The notes under the pieces were generated by a model. That model worked only from the letters and a program-made list of their open reading frames with translations, ran no database searches and was not told the origin of the DNA. Shown in pieces: positions 25,476 to 33,505 of a stretch of DNA of 36,508 bases (position 1 is the first letter of the stretch; every line of letters begins with the position of its first letter). The stretch comes from CAXPZW01 sp964221845 (GTDB lineage Bacteria; Bacteroidota; Bacteroidia; Flavobacteriales_D; Sanyastnellaceae). The stretch lies in the NCBI GenBank assembly GCA_964221845.1, contig CAXPZW010000031.1, positions 1 to 36,508 on the forward strand, in the 5' to 3' direction. Position numbers and translations under genes: made by a program.

Positions 25476-26882
25476 GTGAATGCTCCCTACTCCAAACGGG
25501 TTCAACGCGCATGGTCGTTTTACGACTGGGCCAACTCGGTGTATGCCCTGGTGATTTCCACCGCCATCTTCCCCATTTTTTACAACGAAGTCACCAAAAC
25601 CAACGTCCAAGTCGTGCGCGACAAGGTGCTCGGTGAAGATGTGGAAGTAGCCGTCGTAGAGGCCTTTGGAATGGAGTTCGTCAACACCGAGCTCTACAGC
25701 TACGCGATCAGCTTCTCGTTGTTGCTGGTCGCCTTGCTTTCCCCGCTTCTGAGCGGCATCGCGGACTATGCGGGCAAAAAGAAATTTTTCCTCAAAGTCT
25801 TCTGTTACCTCGGGTCCGTGGCCTGCATGGCGCTGTGGTGGTTCGACCCCCAACACCTGGAGCTCAGCATGTTGGTGCTCGTACTCGCCAGTATGGGGTA
25901 TTGGAGCAGTTTGGTCTTTTACAATTCGTACCTGCCCGACATCGCTCCAAAAGCGGAACACGACCAGCTATCCGCCCGTGGCTTTGCCATGGGGTATGTG
26001 GGTTCGGTCATCCTGCTGGTGATCAATTTGATCATGGTTCAAGTGTTTGACATCGACGCCCGCTGGTGTTTTTTGATGGTGGGGTTTTGGTGGCTTGGGT
26101 TCGCCCAAATCACCCTGCGGCGCATCCCCGACAATCCTTACAATCACAAAGGCCAAGGCAAACTCATCACCAAGGGCTTTGAAGAGCTGCGTATGGTGTT
26201 CTGGGATGCTTGGAATGCCCGCAGACTGTGGTGGTACCTGGTGGCCTTTTTTGTACTGAGTATGGGTGTGCAAACCGTCATGCTCATGGCGCAATTCTTT
26301 GGCATCAAGGCCATTGTACGCATCGATGAAAACGGCAACGAAGTGGTGGGTATGGAAACCGGTGAGCTCATTGTGGCCATCATCCTGGTGCAACTCATTG
26401 CCATCCCCGGAGCCTTCCTGTTCAGCTGGATGGCCAAGAAATTGGGCAACGTGCAAAGCCTGATGGTGGCCATGTGCTGCTGGATTGCGGTGTGTTGTTG
26501 GGCCTTTTTTGCGGTCCACACCCCCTCTGAATTCTGGGCCGCGGCCTCGTGCATCGGCTTCATCATGGGCGGCACGCAAAGCCTCAGCCGTTCCACCTAC
26601 TCCAAATTCTTGCCCGAGACCGAAGACACCACCTCTTACTTCAGCTTCTTCGATGTACTGGAGAAGTACGGCATCATCATCGGCACCTTTTCCTTCGGTT
26701 TCATTGAAGGCTGGACCGGTACCATTCGCAATTCGGTACTTGCCTTGATTGTCTTCTTTGTGATCGCGCTGATTCTGTTGAAAGTGGTGCCCAAAGAGGA
26801 GCGCTTTTTGGCCCCGCGCGAAGAGGTCAAACGCCGCCGTCAGCGCCAGAAAAAGCGTCAGCGCGGCGTGGCGGCGGAGTAA
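25476..26882 (+). CDS. MFS transporter, UMF1/Atg22-like
   Basis: The protein (468 residues from GTG at 25476, giving MNAPYSKRVQRAW) is an inner-membrane transporter of the major facilitator superfamily. The family marker FYDWANSVYALVISTAIFP opens the first membrane segment, and about eleven to twelve hydrophobic segments follow. LLSGIADYAGKKK is the cytoplasmic loop 2-3 motif typical of MFS. A conserved GGTQSLSRSTYSKFLP lies near segment 10. Homologues include the yeast vacuolar amino-acid exporter Atg22; the bacterial substrate is unknown. No ATG is in frame near the family start, and a TTG at 25452 is the alternative. The C-terminus is very basic (RRRQRQKKRQRG), and its last 25 nt overlap the end of the convergent OmpA-family gene. 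Confidence 0.9.
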   Translation: MNAPYSKRVQRAWSFYDWANSVYALVISTAIFPIFYNEVTKTNVQVVRDKVLGEDVEVAVVEAFGMEFVNTELYSYAISFSLLLVALLSPLLSGIADYAGKKKFFLKVFCYLGSVACMALWWFDPQHLELSMLVLVLASMGYWSSLVFYNSYLPDIAPKAEHDQLSARGFAMGYVGSVILLVINLIMVQVFDIDARWCFLMVGFWWLGFAQITLRRIPDNPYNHKGQGKLITKGFEELRMVFWDAWNARRLWWYLVAFFVLSMGVQTVMLMAQFFGIKAIVRIDENGNEVVGMETGELIVAIILVQLIAIPGAFLFSWMAKKLGNVQSLMVAMCCWIAVCCWAFFAVHTPSEFWAAASCIGFIMGGTQSLSRSTYSKFLPETEDTTSYFSFFDVLEKYGIIIGTFSFGFIEGWTGTIRNSVLALIVFFVIALILLKVVPKEERFLAPREEVKRRRQRQKKRQRGVAAE

Positions 26883-27991
26883 CGCTTGATCTCCACTTCA
26901 AACGACACCCTGCGGTTGCGGGCGCGACCTTCGGCGGTGGCATTTTCGGCCACGGGTTCGGCTGACCCCTTCCATTCGAGTTTCAACCGGTCGCGGGGGA
27001 TGCCCTTGTCTACGAGGTAATCCATCACTGCATCGGCACGGGCTTGGCTGAGTCCCATGTTGTACCCATCTGGACCAATCACATCGGTGTGACCGGTGAT
27101 GCGCAATTGCATGAACTCACCACGGGCCAACGTACGGGCGATGCCGTTGAGGGCGGTCACGGCTGAGTCGTTGAGCACACGCTGGTCAAACCCAAAGTGA
27201 ATGGCACCAAATTCCAAGGTACGTACCTCCTCCAATTGCAAGGGTGGATCATGCACGCCTGCGCGCAAAATGTCATTGGCACAACTGCACTCCTCGCGCA
27301 CTTCAATGGGTGTTACAATGACGTTGTCCAGGTAGAGGTAAGCCCATTCGGAGTTGACATCCACCTCCGGGTCTTCGCGGCGCAGTACGCGGGTGTCTCG
27401 GTCTGCACGGAAGTTGCCAAAAGTGAGGTGGGATTCTCCACCTTCGGCGATGTATACGTCCGAGATCTTGGTCCAACGCTGGTAGCCGTCTACAAAGTGC
27501 AAGTAAGGATTGCCAACGTGCGCAGTCACAGGCAGGCGTTTTTTGTTGCCCGCCTTGATGGGACCATTGCTGAAGTAGCCCCCAAAACCGTCGGTCACGT
27601 AGCGCGCACCGTCGCCCGGGGACACAAAGTATTCCAAACACACCATCTCGCCCCGGTTCAAGGGACGGTCGAGCTTGCATTGCACGTATTCGCGGTAGTT
27701 GGGCTGGCTGGGGGTAAAGGTGACAATCCCCAGGTACGCTTCACCGTCTTGTGCCTCTTGATTGCCAAACATGTTTTTGGGCACGCCCGCCTTGCGACTG
27801 CAACTGTTGAAGTAGTCCGGGGTGGCGGAAGTGGGTTGGGTCCAGTCGATCACCCAGGTCAACGCCGTAGAGTTGAAGTTGGGCGGGCAATAAGACTTGT
27901 TCTCAAAGCTGCCGTTAGGCACCAAATTCTGAGCCGATCCCATCAGGCACCACAGAAAAAAAGGGAGCAGAAATGCAGGTTTCACATCCAT
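26858..27991 (-). CDS. OmpA-family outer-membrane protein (paralog 1)
   Basis: From the ATG at 27991 the product has 377 residues: a signal peptide (MDVKPAFLLPFFLWCLMGSAQ), a carbohydrate-binding-like jelly roll (LVPNGSFENKSYCPPNF ... YVQCKLDRPLNRGEMVCLEYFVS ... FGNFRADRDTR ... YLYLDNVIVTPI), a Cys pair (CSCAND), and a C-terminal OmpA peptidoglycan-binding domain (IHFGFDQRVLND, LRITGHTDVIG, LSQARADAVMDYLVDKGI, ending RARNRRVSFEV). The Asp and Arg that bind diaminopimelate in this fold (TD and NRRV) are present. It would link the outer surface to the cell wall. The layout matches the next gene upstream, so the two are paralogs. Its 3' end overlaps the transporter gene by 25 nt, tail to tail. 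Confidence 0.9.
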   Translation of the reverse strand: MDVKPAFLLPFFLWCLMGSAQNLVPNGSFENKSYCPPNFNSTALTWVIDWTQPTSATPDYFNSCSRKAGVPKNMFGNQEAQDGEAYLGIVTFTPSQPNYREYVQCKLDRPLNRGEMVCLEYFVSPGDGARYVTDGFGGYFSNGPIKAGNKKRLPVTAHVGNPYLHFVDGYQRWTKISDVYIAEGGESHLTFGNFRADRDTRVLRREDPEVDVNSEWAYLYLDNVIVTPIEVREECSCANDILRAGVHDPPLQLEEVRTLEFGAIHFGFDQRVLNDSAVTALNGIARTLARGEFMQLRITGHTDVIGPDGYNMGLSQARADAVMDYLVDKGIPRDRLKLEWKGSAEPVAENATAEGRARNRRVSFEVEIKRYSAATPR

Positions 27992-28146
27992 AGAACGCAA
28001 AGCGCGGGCCAAATGACATGCGCCCGTCCCGCAAGATAGGTGGCAAGACACGAGCGGAAGGGCTGAATGGTAAAAGGTATCACCACCTGACCGTTCATGC
28101 TGGGCAGCGCTGACCGGTATCGATACCAACAAAAGGCGAGCAACAA

Positions 28147-28172
28147 AAAACGCCGCCCTCGGCGGGGCGGCG
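28147..28172 (-). terminator. Terminator of the paaE-hemE-OmpA transcript
   Basis: AACGCCGCCC and GGGCGGCGTT form a 10-bp GC-rich stem with a 6-nt loop; the minus strand continues with a T-run. It lies 26 nt after the stop at 28198. Confidence 0.9.
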
Positions 28173-28197
28173 TTCTTCTATGCGTTGTAAGCTGTGA

Positions 28198-29358
28198 TTA
28201 CTTGATCACAAACTCTACCCGTCGGTTTTGCGCTTTGGCCAGTGGCGTGGGGCGGGTGTTGGCGGGCTGGGTGTTCTCTTTGCTGCGCGGTACAATGCGC
28301 ATTTCGCTCACCCCTTTGCTGATCAGGTAGCGCACCACCTGATCGGCACGGCGCTTGCCCATGGTGGCGTAGCGGGGGTTGAGTTCACCCTCTTTCATTT
28401 CGTCGTCGTCCGAGTGGCCTACCACTTCCAAGCGGAGGTTCGGGTTGGCCTTGAGCAGGTCAGCGAGGGCGTCCAAGTCGCGCTTGGCCAAACCGGTGAG
28501 CTCGCTCTTGAGCGAGGCGAAGTACACTGTGCTGGTTTTCACCTTGTCGCTGGTGCTCATCTCTTCTTCTGAGGCCACGTTCTTTTTGGTGAAGATCAAG
28601 TCCGGCTCACGCTCATCGGCTGGGGTGCAGGCGCACTCCGAAGGAGCGGTGATGGCTTTCACTTCTACATCGTCCACGTAGTAGTAGGCGGCTTGGAACT
28701 GCACACCGGTCACGTTTTTGGGACGCTTCACTTTTTCGATTTTGAGCTTGTTGTCGCTGGCAAAGTTGCCGATCACGATGTACTGCTCTTCTCCGGTACC
28801 TACAAATGTGCCACAGATGGTCTCCCACTGGTCCATGCTCTGCATGACCTTGTTGGAGCGGTGGCGCACCACGTTGTCGGTTTTCACCATGTTACCGGTG
28901 TTGCCTTCGCTCACCTTGCGGTCCGATACATACACCCCAATGCCGTTCACTGCATACTTCGAGAGGTCTGCGAGCGAAACGTTGATGGAAATGCAGTAGG
29001 TCACATTCTCCTCGAGTTCTTCGTCGAGCTTGATGGTGAGGTACTGGCGGTTGAATTTGCGAGGATCTTTCGAGTACGCAGTGAAGCCGGCGTAGCGGTT
29101 GCCCGAATTGGCGGTTTGCGTACCGAGTTCGTTCAGGGGTACCCCCACTTTGTCGCCTTTTACGCCTGCCGAGTAAAAGTCAACGGCAGCTTCGGTGGCT
29201 GAGGTCCATTCTTCACAGGTTTCGTCCAGCATGCCGCGCTTCTTAAGTGCGCGAATGTTGGCGTCCTCGAAGTCGGGATTGGGCACCAGGTTTTCCTGAG
29301 CTGCAACCACACCGGCGATAAGCAGGCTGCAAAGGAGTACTTGAATTTTCATATTCAT
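28198..29358 (-). CDS. OmpA-family outer-membrane protein (paralog 2)
   Basis: The 386-residue protein has a signal peptide (MNMKIQVLLCSLLIAGVVAAQ), the same jelly-roll region as paralog 1 (LVPNPDFEDANIR ... YLTIKLDEELEENVTYCISINVS ... IVIGNFASDNK ... YYYVDDVEVKAI), a CACTPAD Cys pair and an OmpA domain (TVYFASLKSEL, LEVVGHSDDDEMKEG, MGKRRADQVVRYLISKGV, AQNRRVEFVI). The usual GHTD is GHSD here. A short extra lysine-rich segment lies between the two domains. Its ATG overlaps the hemE stop as ATGA, a sign of translational coupling, so it is the last gene of the paaE-hemE operon and closes at a strong terminator. Confidence 0.9.
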   Translation of the reverse strand: MNMKIQVLLCSLLIAGVVAAQENLVPNPDFEDANIRALKKRGMLDETCEEWTSATEAAVDFYSAGVKGDKVGVPLNELGTQTANSGNRYAGFTAYSKDPRKFNRQYLTIKLDEELEENVTYCISINVSLADLSKYAVNGIGVYVSDRKVSEGNTGNMVKTDNVVRHRSNKVMQSMDQWETICGTFVGTGEEQYIVIGNFASDNKLKIEKVKRPKNVTGVQFQAAYYYVDDVEVKAITAPSECACTPADEREPDLIFTKKNVASEEEMSTSDKVKTSTVYFASLKSELTGLAKRDLDALADLLKANPNLRLEVVGHSDDDEMKEGELNPRYATMGKRRADQVVRYLISKGVSEMRIVPRSKENTQPANTRPTPLAKAQNRRVEFVIK

Positions 29359-30389
29359 TGGTTTTCAAACATCTTCACTGCATCGATAAAGCAACGCACG
29401 TGATCGGGGTTGGTGTCTGGATAGACGCCGTGGCCCAAGTTGGCAATATGGCGATTCGGCCCAAATCCGGCAAGCATTGCGCGGGTGTGTTTCCGAATCG
29501 TATCGTAGTCGGCGTAGAGGACCGTGGGGTCCAAATTGCCTTGCAAAGTCTTAACTGCGCCCACTTGTTGGCGTGCTTCAGCGATGTCCATGTTCCAGTC
29601 CAGTCCTACGGTCTGGCAGTCAAGCTGCCCCAAATCCGCCAGGCTGCCGTAGGCACCTTTTGAGAAGAGCGTCACTGGAACCTCCTGGATCGCATCGCAG
29701 ATGCGCTGCAGGTAGGGCAATGCAAATGCCCGATAAACGTCCGCGGAGAGCACCCCTGCCCAACTGTCAAAGACTTGCACCACATCGGCGCCGGCCTGGA
29801 TTTGCAGCTTGAGGTAGGCAATGGTCACCTCCGTGATGTCACTAAGCAAGCGGTGTGCCATTTCTGGTTCGGTGTACAAAAGGCGGCGTGGATGGCTGAA
29901 GGTTTTGCTGCCTCCGCCCTCGACCATGTAACAGAAAATCGTCCAAGGCGCTCCGGCAAATCCAATGAGTGGCACACGGCCGTCGAGCTCCTTTTTGGTT
30001 AGGCGCAGCGCCTCAAACACGTAGCTCAATCGGTCAGCCACATCGGGCGTGTTATCGAGGGCGGCGCGTTGCGCTTCACTGCGCACGGTTTTGTCAAAGA
30101 CCGGTCCTACCCCTTTCTCCATGCGGTAGGGCAAGCCCATGGCGTCTGGAATCACCAAGATGTCCGAGAAGATGATGGCGGCGTCCACCCCCAACAAATC
30201 GACCGGTTGGATGGTCACCTCGGCAGCACGCTCGGGGGTTTCTACGAGTTCGCGAAAGCCGCTGAGCGAGGCGCGTACGGCGCGGTATTCGGGAAGGATG
30301 CGGCCCGCTTGGCGCATGAGCCATACGGGAGTGCGTTCGGTCTGTTCGCCACGGATGGTGCGCAGCAAGAGGTCGTTTTTCAAAGCCAT
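29355..30389 (-). CDS. hemE: Uroporphyrinogen decarboxylase
   Basis: HemE removes four carboxyl groups from uroporphyrinogen III to give coproporphyrinogen III in heme synthesis, in the cytosol. The 344 residues are the standard length and include both family signatures: PVWLMRQAGRILPEYR near residue 22, with the substrate-binding Arg, and the later segment GFAGAPWTIFCYMVEGGGSK. DILVIPDAMG (active-site Asp), FDSWAGVLS and GLDWNMDI are also as expected. The gene starts 15 nt after paaE and overlaps the following OmpA gene by 4 nt (ATGA). No other heme genes are nearby. Confidence 0.96.
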   Translation of the reverse strand: MALKNDLLLRTIRGEQTERTPVWLMRQAGRILPEYRAVRASLSGFRELVETPERAAEVTIQPVDLLGVDAAIIFSDILVIPDAMGLPYRMEKGVGPVFDKTVRSEAQRAALDNTPDVADRLSYVFEALRLTKKELDGRVPLIGFAGAPWTIFCYMVEGGGSKTFSHPRRLLYTEPEMAHRLLSDITEVTIAYLKLQIQAGADVVQVFDSWAGVLSADVYRAFALPYLQRICDAIQEVPVTLFSKGAYGSLADLGQLDCQTVGLDWNMDIAEARQQVGAVKTLQGNLDPTVLYADYDTIRKHTRAMLAGFGPNRHIANLGHGVYPDTNPDHVRCFIDAVKMFENQ

Positions 30390-30404
30390 GAAATCCGGCA
30401 GGGA

Positions 30405-31481
30405 TTACTGTTGATCAAAGTCCACTTCGATGTGGTCGGTTTTGGGGCGGGACTGACAGGTGAGGATATAACCCGCTTCCACCTCGTCAGGATACAGTGC
30501 GTAGTTGACTTCCATTTCCACCTCACCTTTCACCAGCTTGGCGCGGCAGGTATTGCACATGCCTCCCTTGCAGCTGTATGGCAGGTCCAGTCCTTGGTTG
30601 GAGGCGGCGTCAAGCACAAACTCGTGCTGGCCCATATCAAAGTCCCATTGCTGGCCGTAGAGGGTCACGCGGGTTTGGGTGCGTGCTCCGGTGTCTTCGG
30701 GTTCGGGTTGGTCTTCGGTGCGACCGCCCAGTTTGCCTTTGGGTGAGGTAAAGAGCTCAAAGTGCACGCGGTCCTCTGGAACTCCAGCATTGCCCAGAGA
30801 AGTACGCACGGCCTCAATCATTTCTTCGGGCCCGCAGATGAACGCGTGGTCCACCGAATCGGGTTGGATCAGCAGGCGCATGAACGCGTCGCACTTCTCC
30901 TGGTCGATGCGGCCCGAAAATAAAGTCACTTCGTTGGCCTCTCGGCTGAGCACGTGGAAGATGCGCAAGCGGCCCAAGTAGGCGTCCTTGAGGTCTTCGA
31001 GCTCATCGCGAAAGATGACGGTTTGGAACTTGCGGTTGCCGTACACCAGGGTCACCTCGCTCTCGGGTTCTTCAGTGAGGACGGTCTTGAGGATGCTCAT
31101 CATGGGGGTGATACCACTGCCCGCAGCAAACAGCACATAGTGTTTGGCCTTTGCGGGTTCCAGCGGTGCGGTGAAACGGCCCATGGGGGTCATCACCTCC
31201 AAGTTGTCTCCCGCCTTGAGCTCCTGGTTGGCATAGGTACTGAACAGGCCTCCCGGCACCTGTTTGATGGCCACGCGCAGCTCATCGTCGTTCACTCCGG
31301 AACAAATGGAATAGCTGCGGCGGGTGTCCTCGCCGGAGAGGATGGCGCGCAAGGTCAGGTACTGGCCGTGTTCAAAACGGTAGTCCTCGCGCAGGTCTGC
31401 AGGAACGTCAAAGGCCAAGGATACCGTGTCTTCGGTTTCGCGGCGGACGTCTGCAATGGTCAAGGCGTGAAAGGTGGGCAT
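30405..31481 (-). CDS. paaE: 1,2-phenylacetyl-CoA epoxidase, reductase subunit
   Basis: PaaE passes electrons from NADPH through FAD and a 2Fe-2S cluster to the PaaABC di-iron oxygenase. Domains in order over 358 residues: a ferredoxin-reductase FAD domain (about 1-105) with RRSYSICSG; an NADP-binding domain (about 108-235) with AAGSGITPMMSILKTVL and CGPEEMIEAV; a linker rich in Glu and Pro; and a plant-type ferredoxin domain at the C-terminus with cluster ligands Cys304, Cys309, Cys312 and Cys342 (SCKGGMCNTC ... TCQ). It is about 1 kb away from and opposite in strand to paaABCD, while in many genomes it is the fifth gene of that operon. An exact -7 box, TACTTTTG, lies 5 nt before the ATG. 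Confidence 0.94.
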   Translation of the reverse strand: MPTFHALTIADVRRETEDTVSLAFDVPADLREDYRFEHGQYLTLRAILSGEDTRRSYSICSGVNDDELRVAIKQVPGGLFSTYANQELKAGDNLEVMTPMGRFTAPLEPAKAKHYVLFAAGSGITPMMSILKTVLTEEPESEVTLVYGNRKFQTVIFRDELEDLKDAYLGRLRIFHVLSREANEVTLFSGRIDQEKCDAFMRLLIQPDSVDHAFICGPEEMIEAVRTSLGNAGVPEDRVHFELFTSPKGKLGGRTEDQPEPEDTGARTQTRVTLYGQQWDFDMGQHEFVLDAASNQGLDLPYSCKGGMCNTCRAKLVKGEVEMEVNYALYPDEVEAGYILTCQSRPKTDHIEVDFDQQ

Positions 31482-31486
31482 GGCGG

Positions 31487-31494
31487 CAAAAGTA
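31487..31494 (-). promoter_or_regulatory. -7 box upstream of paaE
   Basis: TACTTTTG on the minus strand matches TAnnTTTG exactly, only 5 nt before the paaE ATG. The -33 position falls within the terminator hairpin at 31505-31528 and shows no good TTG. If used, the transcript would be almost leaderless. Confidence 0.35.
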
Positions 31495-31504
31495 AACCAA
31501 ACAA

Positions 31505-31528
31505 AAAAGGGTCCGTGTGGACCCTTTT
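31505..31528 (-). terminator. Terminator of the CxxCH T9SS protein gene
   Basis: AAAAGGGTCC and GGACCCTTTT pair perfectly around a 4-nt loop, with a further T-run on the minus strand. It separates the gene ending at 31553 from paaE. Confidence 0.88.
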
Positions 31529-31552
31529 CTGCGAAATGTCATTTCTGGATGC

Positions 31553-32350
31553 TCAAAGCGCAACATTACGCTCGGTGGCAAAGCCATCGCCTACGAGCTT
31601 GAAGATGTACACGCCTGCGTCAAAGCTGCGGCCCAAATCAATGGTGCCCACTTGCACAGGTTGCTCATGCACTAGTTGACCGCCGAGGTTGAAGACCATC
31701 AGTTGGCCCGCGCGGTTGGTGCGCGCTTCAACTGCCTGACCGGTGTTGTTGACGATCAGTGAAGGCTCTGCTTCCAGATCAGCAACCGATATGGTCAATT
31801 CGGGTACGGTAAACGTTGCACCGTCGTAGCCGTCACCACCAGAGGTGCCGTTGTCGTTGCACGCCACACCGCTCATGTAAAAGGTAACTTCACCTGAGCC
31901 CGATGCAGGGGCTACCCACTCGCCCGACCACAGGCCGAGGTTGGCGTCTACGCTGTGTTCAATGATGTGACGACCTCCCACGTCTTCCAGTTGCACGCCG
32001 GCACCTGGGTTTTGGAAGGTTCCCGCGTTGGAACCGTCACCGAGTACCGCAGTGGCTTGGAATCCGTAGACGCTGGGCTGGGGAACCGAGGTAGAGCCCA
32101 CACCAAACTGCAGGGTGTAGGTTTCGCCAGGAACGTATTCGGTAATGGGGGTGGTAGTGCCAAATTCGAGCACGGCCACCGCCGAGATGGGCGAGAATTC
32201 GCCAGCGCTATGGCATTGCGAGCAAGGGTTGTCGCTGCCGGGGGCGCCGGTGCGGTCTTTGTTTTGTTCTTCGGCCACACCGTTGTGATGCGACATCAGT
32301 GCGGGTACCAAAGCCGCAAAGGCAAGGATGGAGATGTATCGTTTCTTCAT
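31553..32350 (-). CDS. T9SS-secreted protein with a CxxCH motif (choice-of-anchor V/Reelin-like)
   Basis: The 265-residue protein starts with a signal peptide (MKKRYISILAFAALVPALMS). Shortly after comes NPCSQCHSAGEFSP, a CxxCH motif that could bind heme c covalently. The central beta-sandwich (about 55-180: VPGETYTLQFGVGS ... YGFQATAVLGDGSNAGTF ... IIEHSVDANLGLWSGEWVAP ... GEVTFYMSGVACNDNGTSGGDGY) fits the Reelin-like/choice-of-anchor V domain of Bacteroidota, where such a CHS/CHT motif is common. A T9SS sorting domain ends the protein (GQLMVFNLGGQLVHE ... SFDAGVYIFKLVGDG). It lies between paaE and paaA but has its own terminator, and nothing ties it to phenylacetate use. Heme binding is unproven. 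Confidence 0.88.
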   Translation of the reverse strand: MKKRYISILAFAALVPALMSHHNGVAEEQNKDRTGAPGSDNPCSQCHSAGEFSPISAVAVLEFGTTTPITEYVPGETYTLQFGVGSTSVPQPSVYGFQATAVLGDGSNAGTFQNPGAGVQLEDVGGRHIIEHSVDANLGLWSGEWVAPASGSGEVTFYMSGVACNDNGTSGGDGYDGATFTVPELTISVADLEAEPSLIVNNTGQAVEARTNRAGQLMVFNLGGQLVHEQPVQVGTIDLGRSFDAGVYIFKLVGDGFATERNVAL

Positions 32351-32416
32351 GGGACGATTGGTTGTGAGTGGTAAGTTCGGGAGATTTCTAGGTCAATTAT
32401 CACGCACTGTTTACAT

Positions 32417-32426
32417 CTTGTACAAG
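32417..32426. promoter_or_regulatory. Palindrome upstream of paaABCD (possible operator)
   Basis: CTTGTACAAG is a perfect 10-nt palindrome with a GTAC core, in the divergent region between the CxxCH protein gene and paaA. Its similarity to the GTAC pair at 32497-32507 suggests that both could be bound by the same regulator. Confidence 0.3.
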
Positions 32427-32496
32427 TAGACCCTGTGAATTCCCTACATAAGTTGGACTACCGGAGCATGAAAACCCGGATCGCGCTCGAACATGC

Positions 32497-32507
32497 GTAC
32501 TATGTAC
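32497..32507. promoter_or_regulatory. GTAC-TAT-GTAC repeat next to the paaA -33 box (possible operator)
   Basis: Two GTAC half-sites separated by TAT lie directly upstream of the paaA promoter. TetR-type PaaR proteins control paa genes in several bacteria by binding palindromes near the promoter. No regulator gene is in this window, so this is inference. Confidence 0.35.
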
Positions 32508-32508
32508 A

Positions 32509-32539
32509 TTGTTCGCAGGGGGTAGTTTAAGTAAGTTTG
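32509..32539 (+). promoter_or_regulatory. Promoter of paaABCD
   Basis: TTG at 32509-32511 and an exact -7 box TAAGTTTG at 32532-32539 are spaced by 20 nt, the best match in the window to TTG-N17-23-TAnnTTTG. The start of transcription would fall around 32545, leaving a leader of only about ten bases before the ATG at 32554. Confidence 0.65.
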
Positions 32540-32553
32540 CCACATAGCCCCAG

Positions 32554-33504
32554 ATGATGGAACGCGAAGACAACCACCCGGAATTCCTGGAGTACGTCCA
32601 GGCCGAAAAGAAAGTAGAAGCGAAGGATTGGATGCCGGAGAAATACCGCCGCACCCTCGTCCGTCAAATTGCCCAGCACGCCCACTCCGAAATTGTGGGA
32701 ATGCTACCCGAAGGCAACTGGATCACCCGTGCCCCTTCCCTCAAGCGCAAGGCCATCTTGCTAGCCAAAGTACAGGACGAAGCCGGCCACGGCCTCTACC
32801 TCTACTCAGCGTGTGAGACCTTGGGTGTTGACCGCGCCGATTTGATGGAGGAACTCCACACCGGCAAGGCCAAGTACAGCTCGATTTTCAACTACCCCAC
32901 CCCTACCTGGGCCGACATTGGCGCGATCGGTTGGTTGGTGGACGGTGCCGCCATTGTCAACCAGGTTTCACTGCAACGCACCTCATACGGCCCATACGCC
33001 CGTGCCATGGTGCGCATCTGCAAGGAAGAGAGCTTCCACCAGCGTCAAGGCTACGAGATTATGATGCACATGGCCAAGGGCACCGCGCAGCAAAAAAAGC
33101 TCGCCCAAGACGCCCTCAACCGTTTCTGGTGGCCGTCACTGATGATGTTTGGCCCGTCGGACAAAGACTCGGTACACAGCCAGCAGAACATGGACTGGCG
33201 CATCAAGCGTCACTCGAACGACGACCTGCGTCAAAAATTCATCGACATGACCGTGCCCCAAGCCGAGTTCTTGGGCCTCACCATTCCCGATCCTGAACTC
33301 AAGTGGAACGACGCCACTGGTCACTACGACTGGGGTGAAATCGACTGGACCGAGTTTTGGGAAGTGGTAGGCGGCAACGGCCCTTGCAACAAGGAGCGCG
33401 TAGCTGCACGCAAAAACGCATACGACAACGGTGCATGGGTGCGCGAGGCTGCCAACGCCTACGCCGCCAAACGCGCCAACACCAACGCCGAAGAAGCCGC
33501 CTGA
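32554..33504 (+). CDS. paaA: 1,2-phenylacetyl-CoA epoxidase, catalytic subunit A
   Basis: PaaA is the di-iron oxygenase subunit that adds one oxygen across the aromatic ring of phenylacetyl-CoA, forming the ring-1,2-epoxide. The 316 residues are typical in length. Ferritin-fold metal ligands are visible: Glu46 in HAHSEIVG, Glu76 and His79 in VQDEAGHGLY, and Glu158/Glu159 and His162 in CKEESFHQRQG. Substrate-side segments include GNWITRAPSLKRKA and FWWPSLMMFGPSDKDS. The start is the first of two adjacent ATG codons; the second, at 32557, is equally possible. It leads the operon paaA-B-C-D behind a clear promoter, with paaB beginning one base after its stop. Confidence 0.97.
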   Translation: MMEREDNHPEFLEYVQAEKKVEAKDWMPEKYRRTLVRQIAQHAHSEIVGMLPEGNWITRAPSLKRKAILLAKVQDEAGHGLYLYSACETLGVDRADLMEELHTGKAKYSSIFNYPTPTWADIGAIGWLVDGAAIVNQVSLQRTSYGPYARAMVRICKEESFHQRQGYEIMMHMAKGTAQQKKLAQDALNRFWWPSLMMFGPSDKDSVHSQQNMDWRIKRHSNDDLRQKFIDMTVPQAEFLGLTIPDPELKWNDATGHYDWGEIDWTEFWEVVGGNGPCNKERVAARKNAYDNGAWVREAANAYAAKRANTNAEEAA

Positions 33505-33505
33505 T

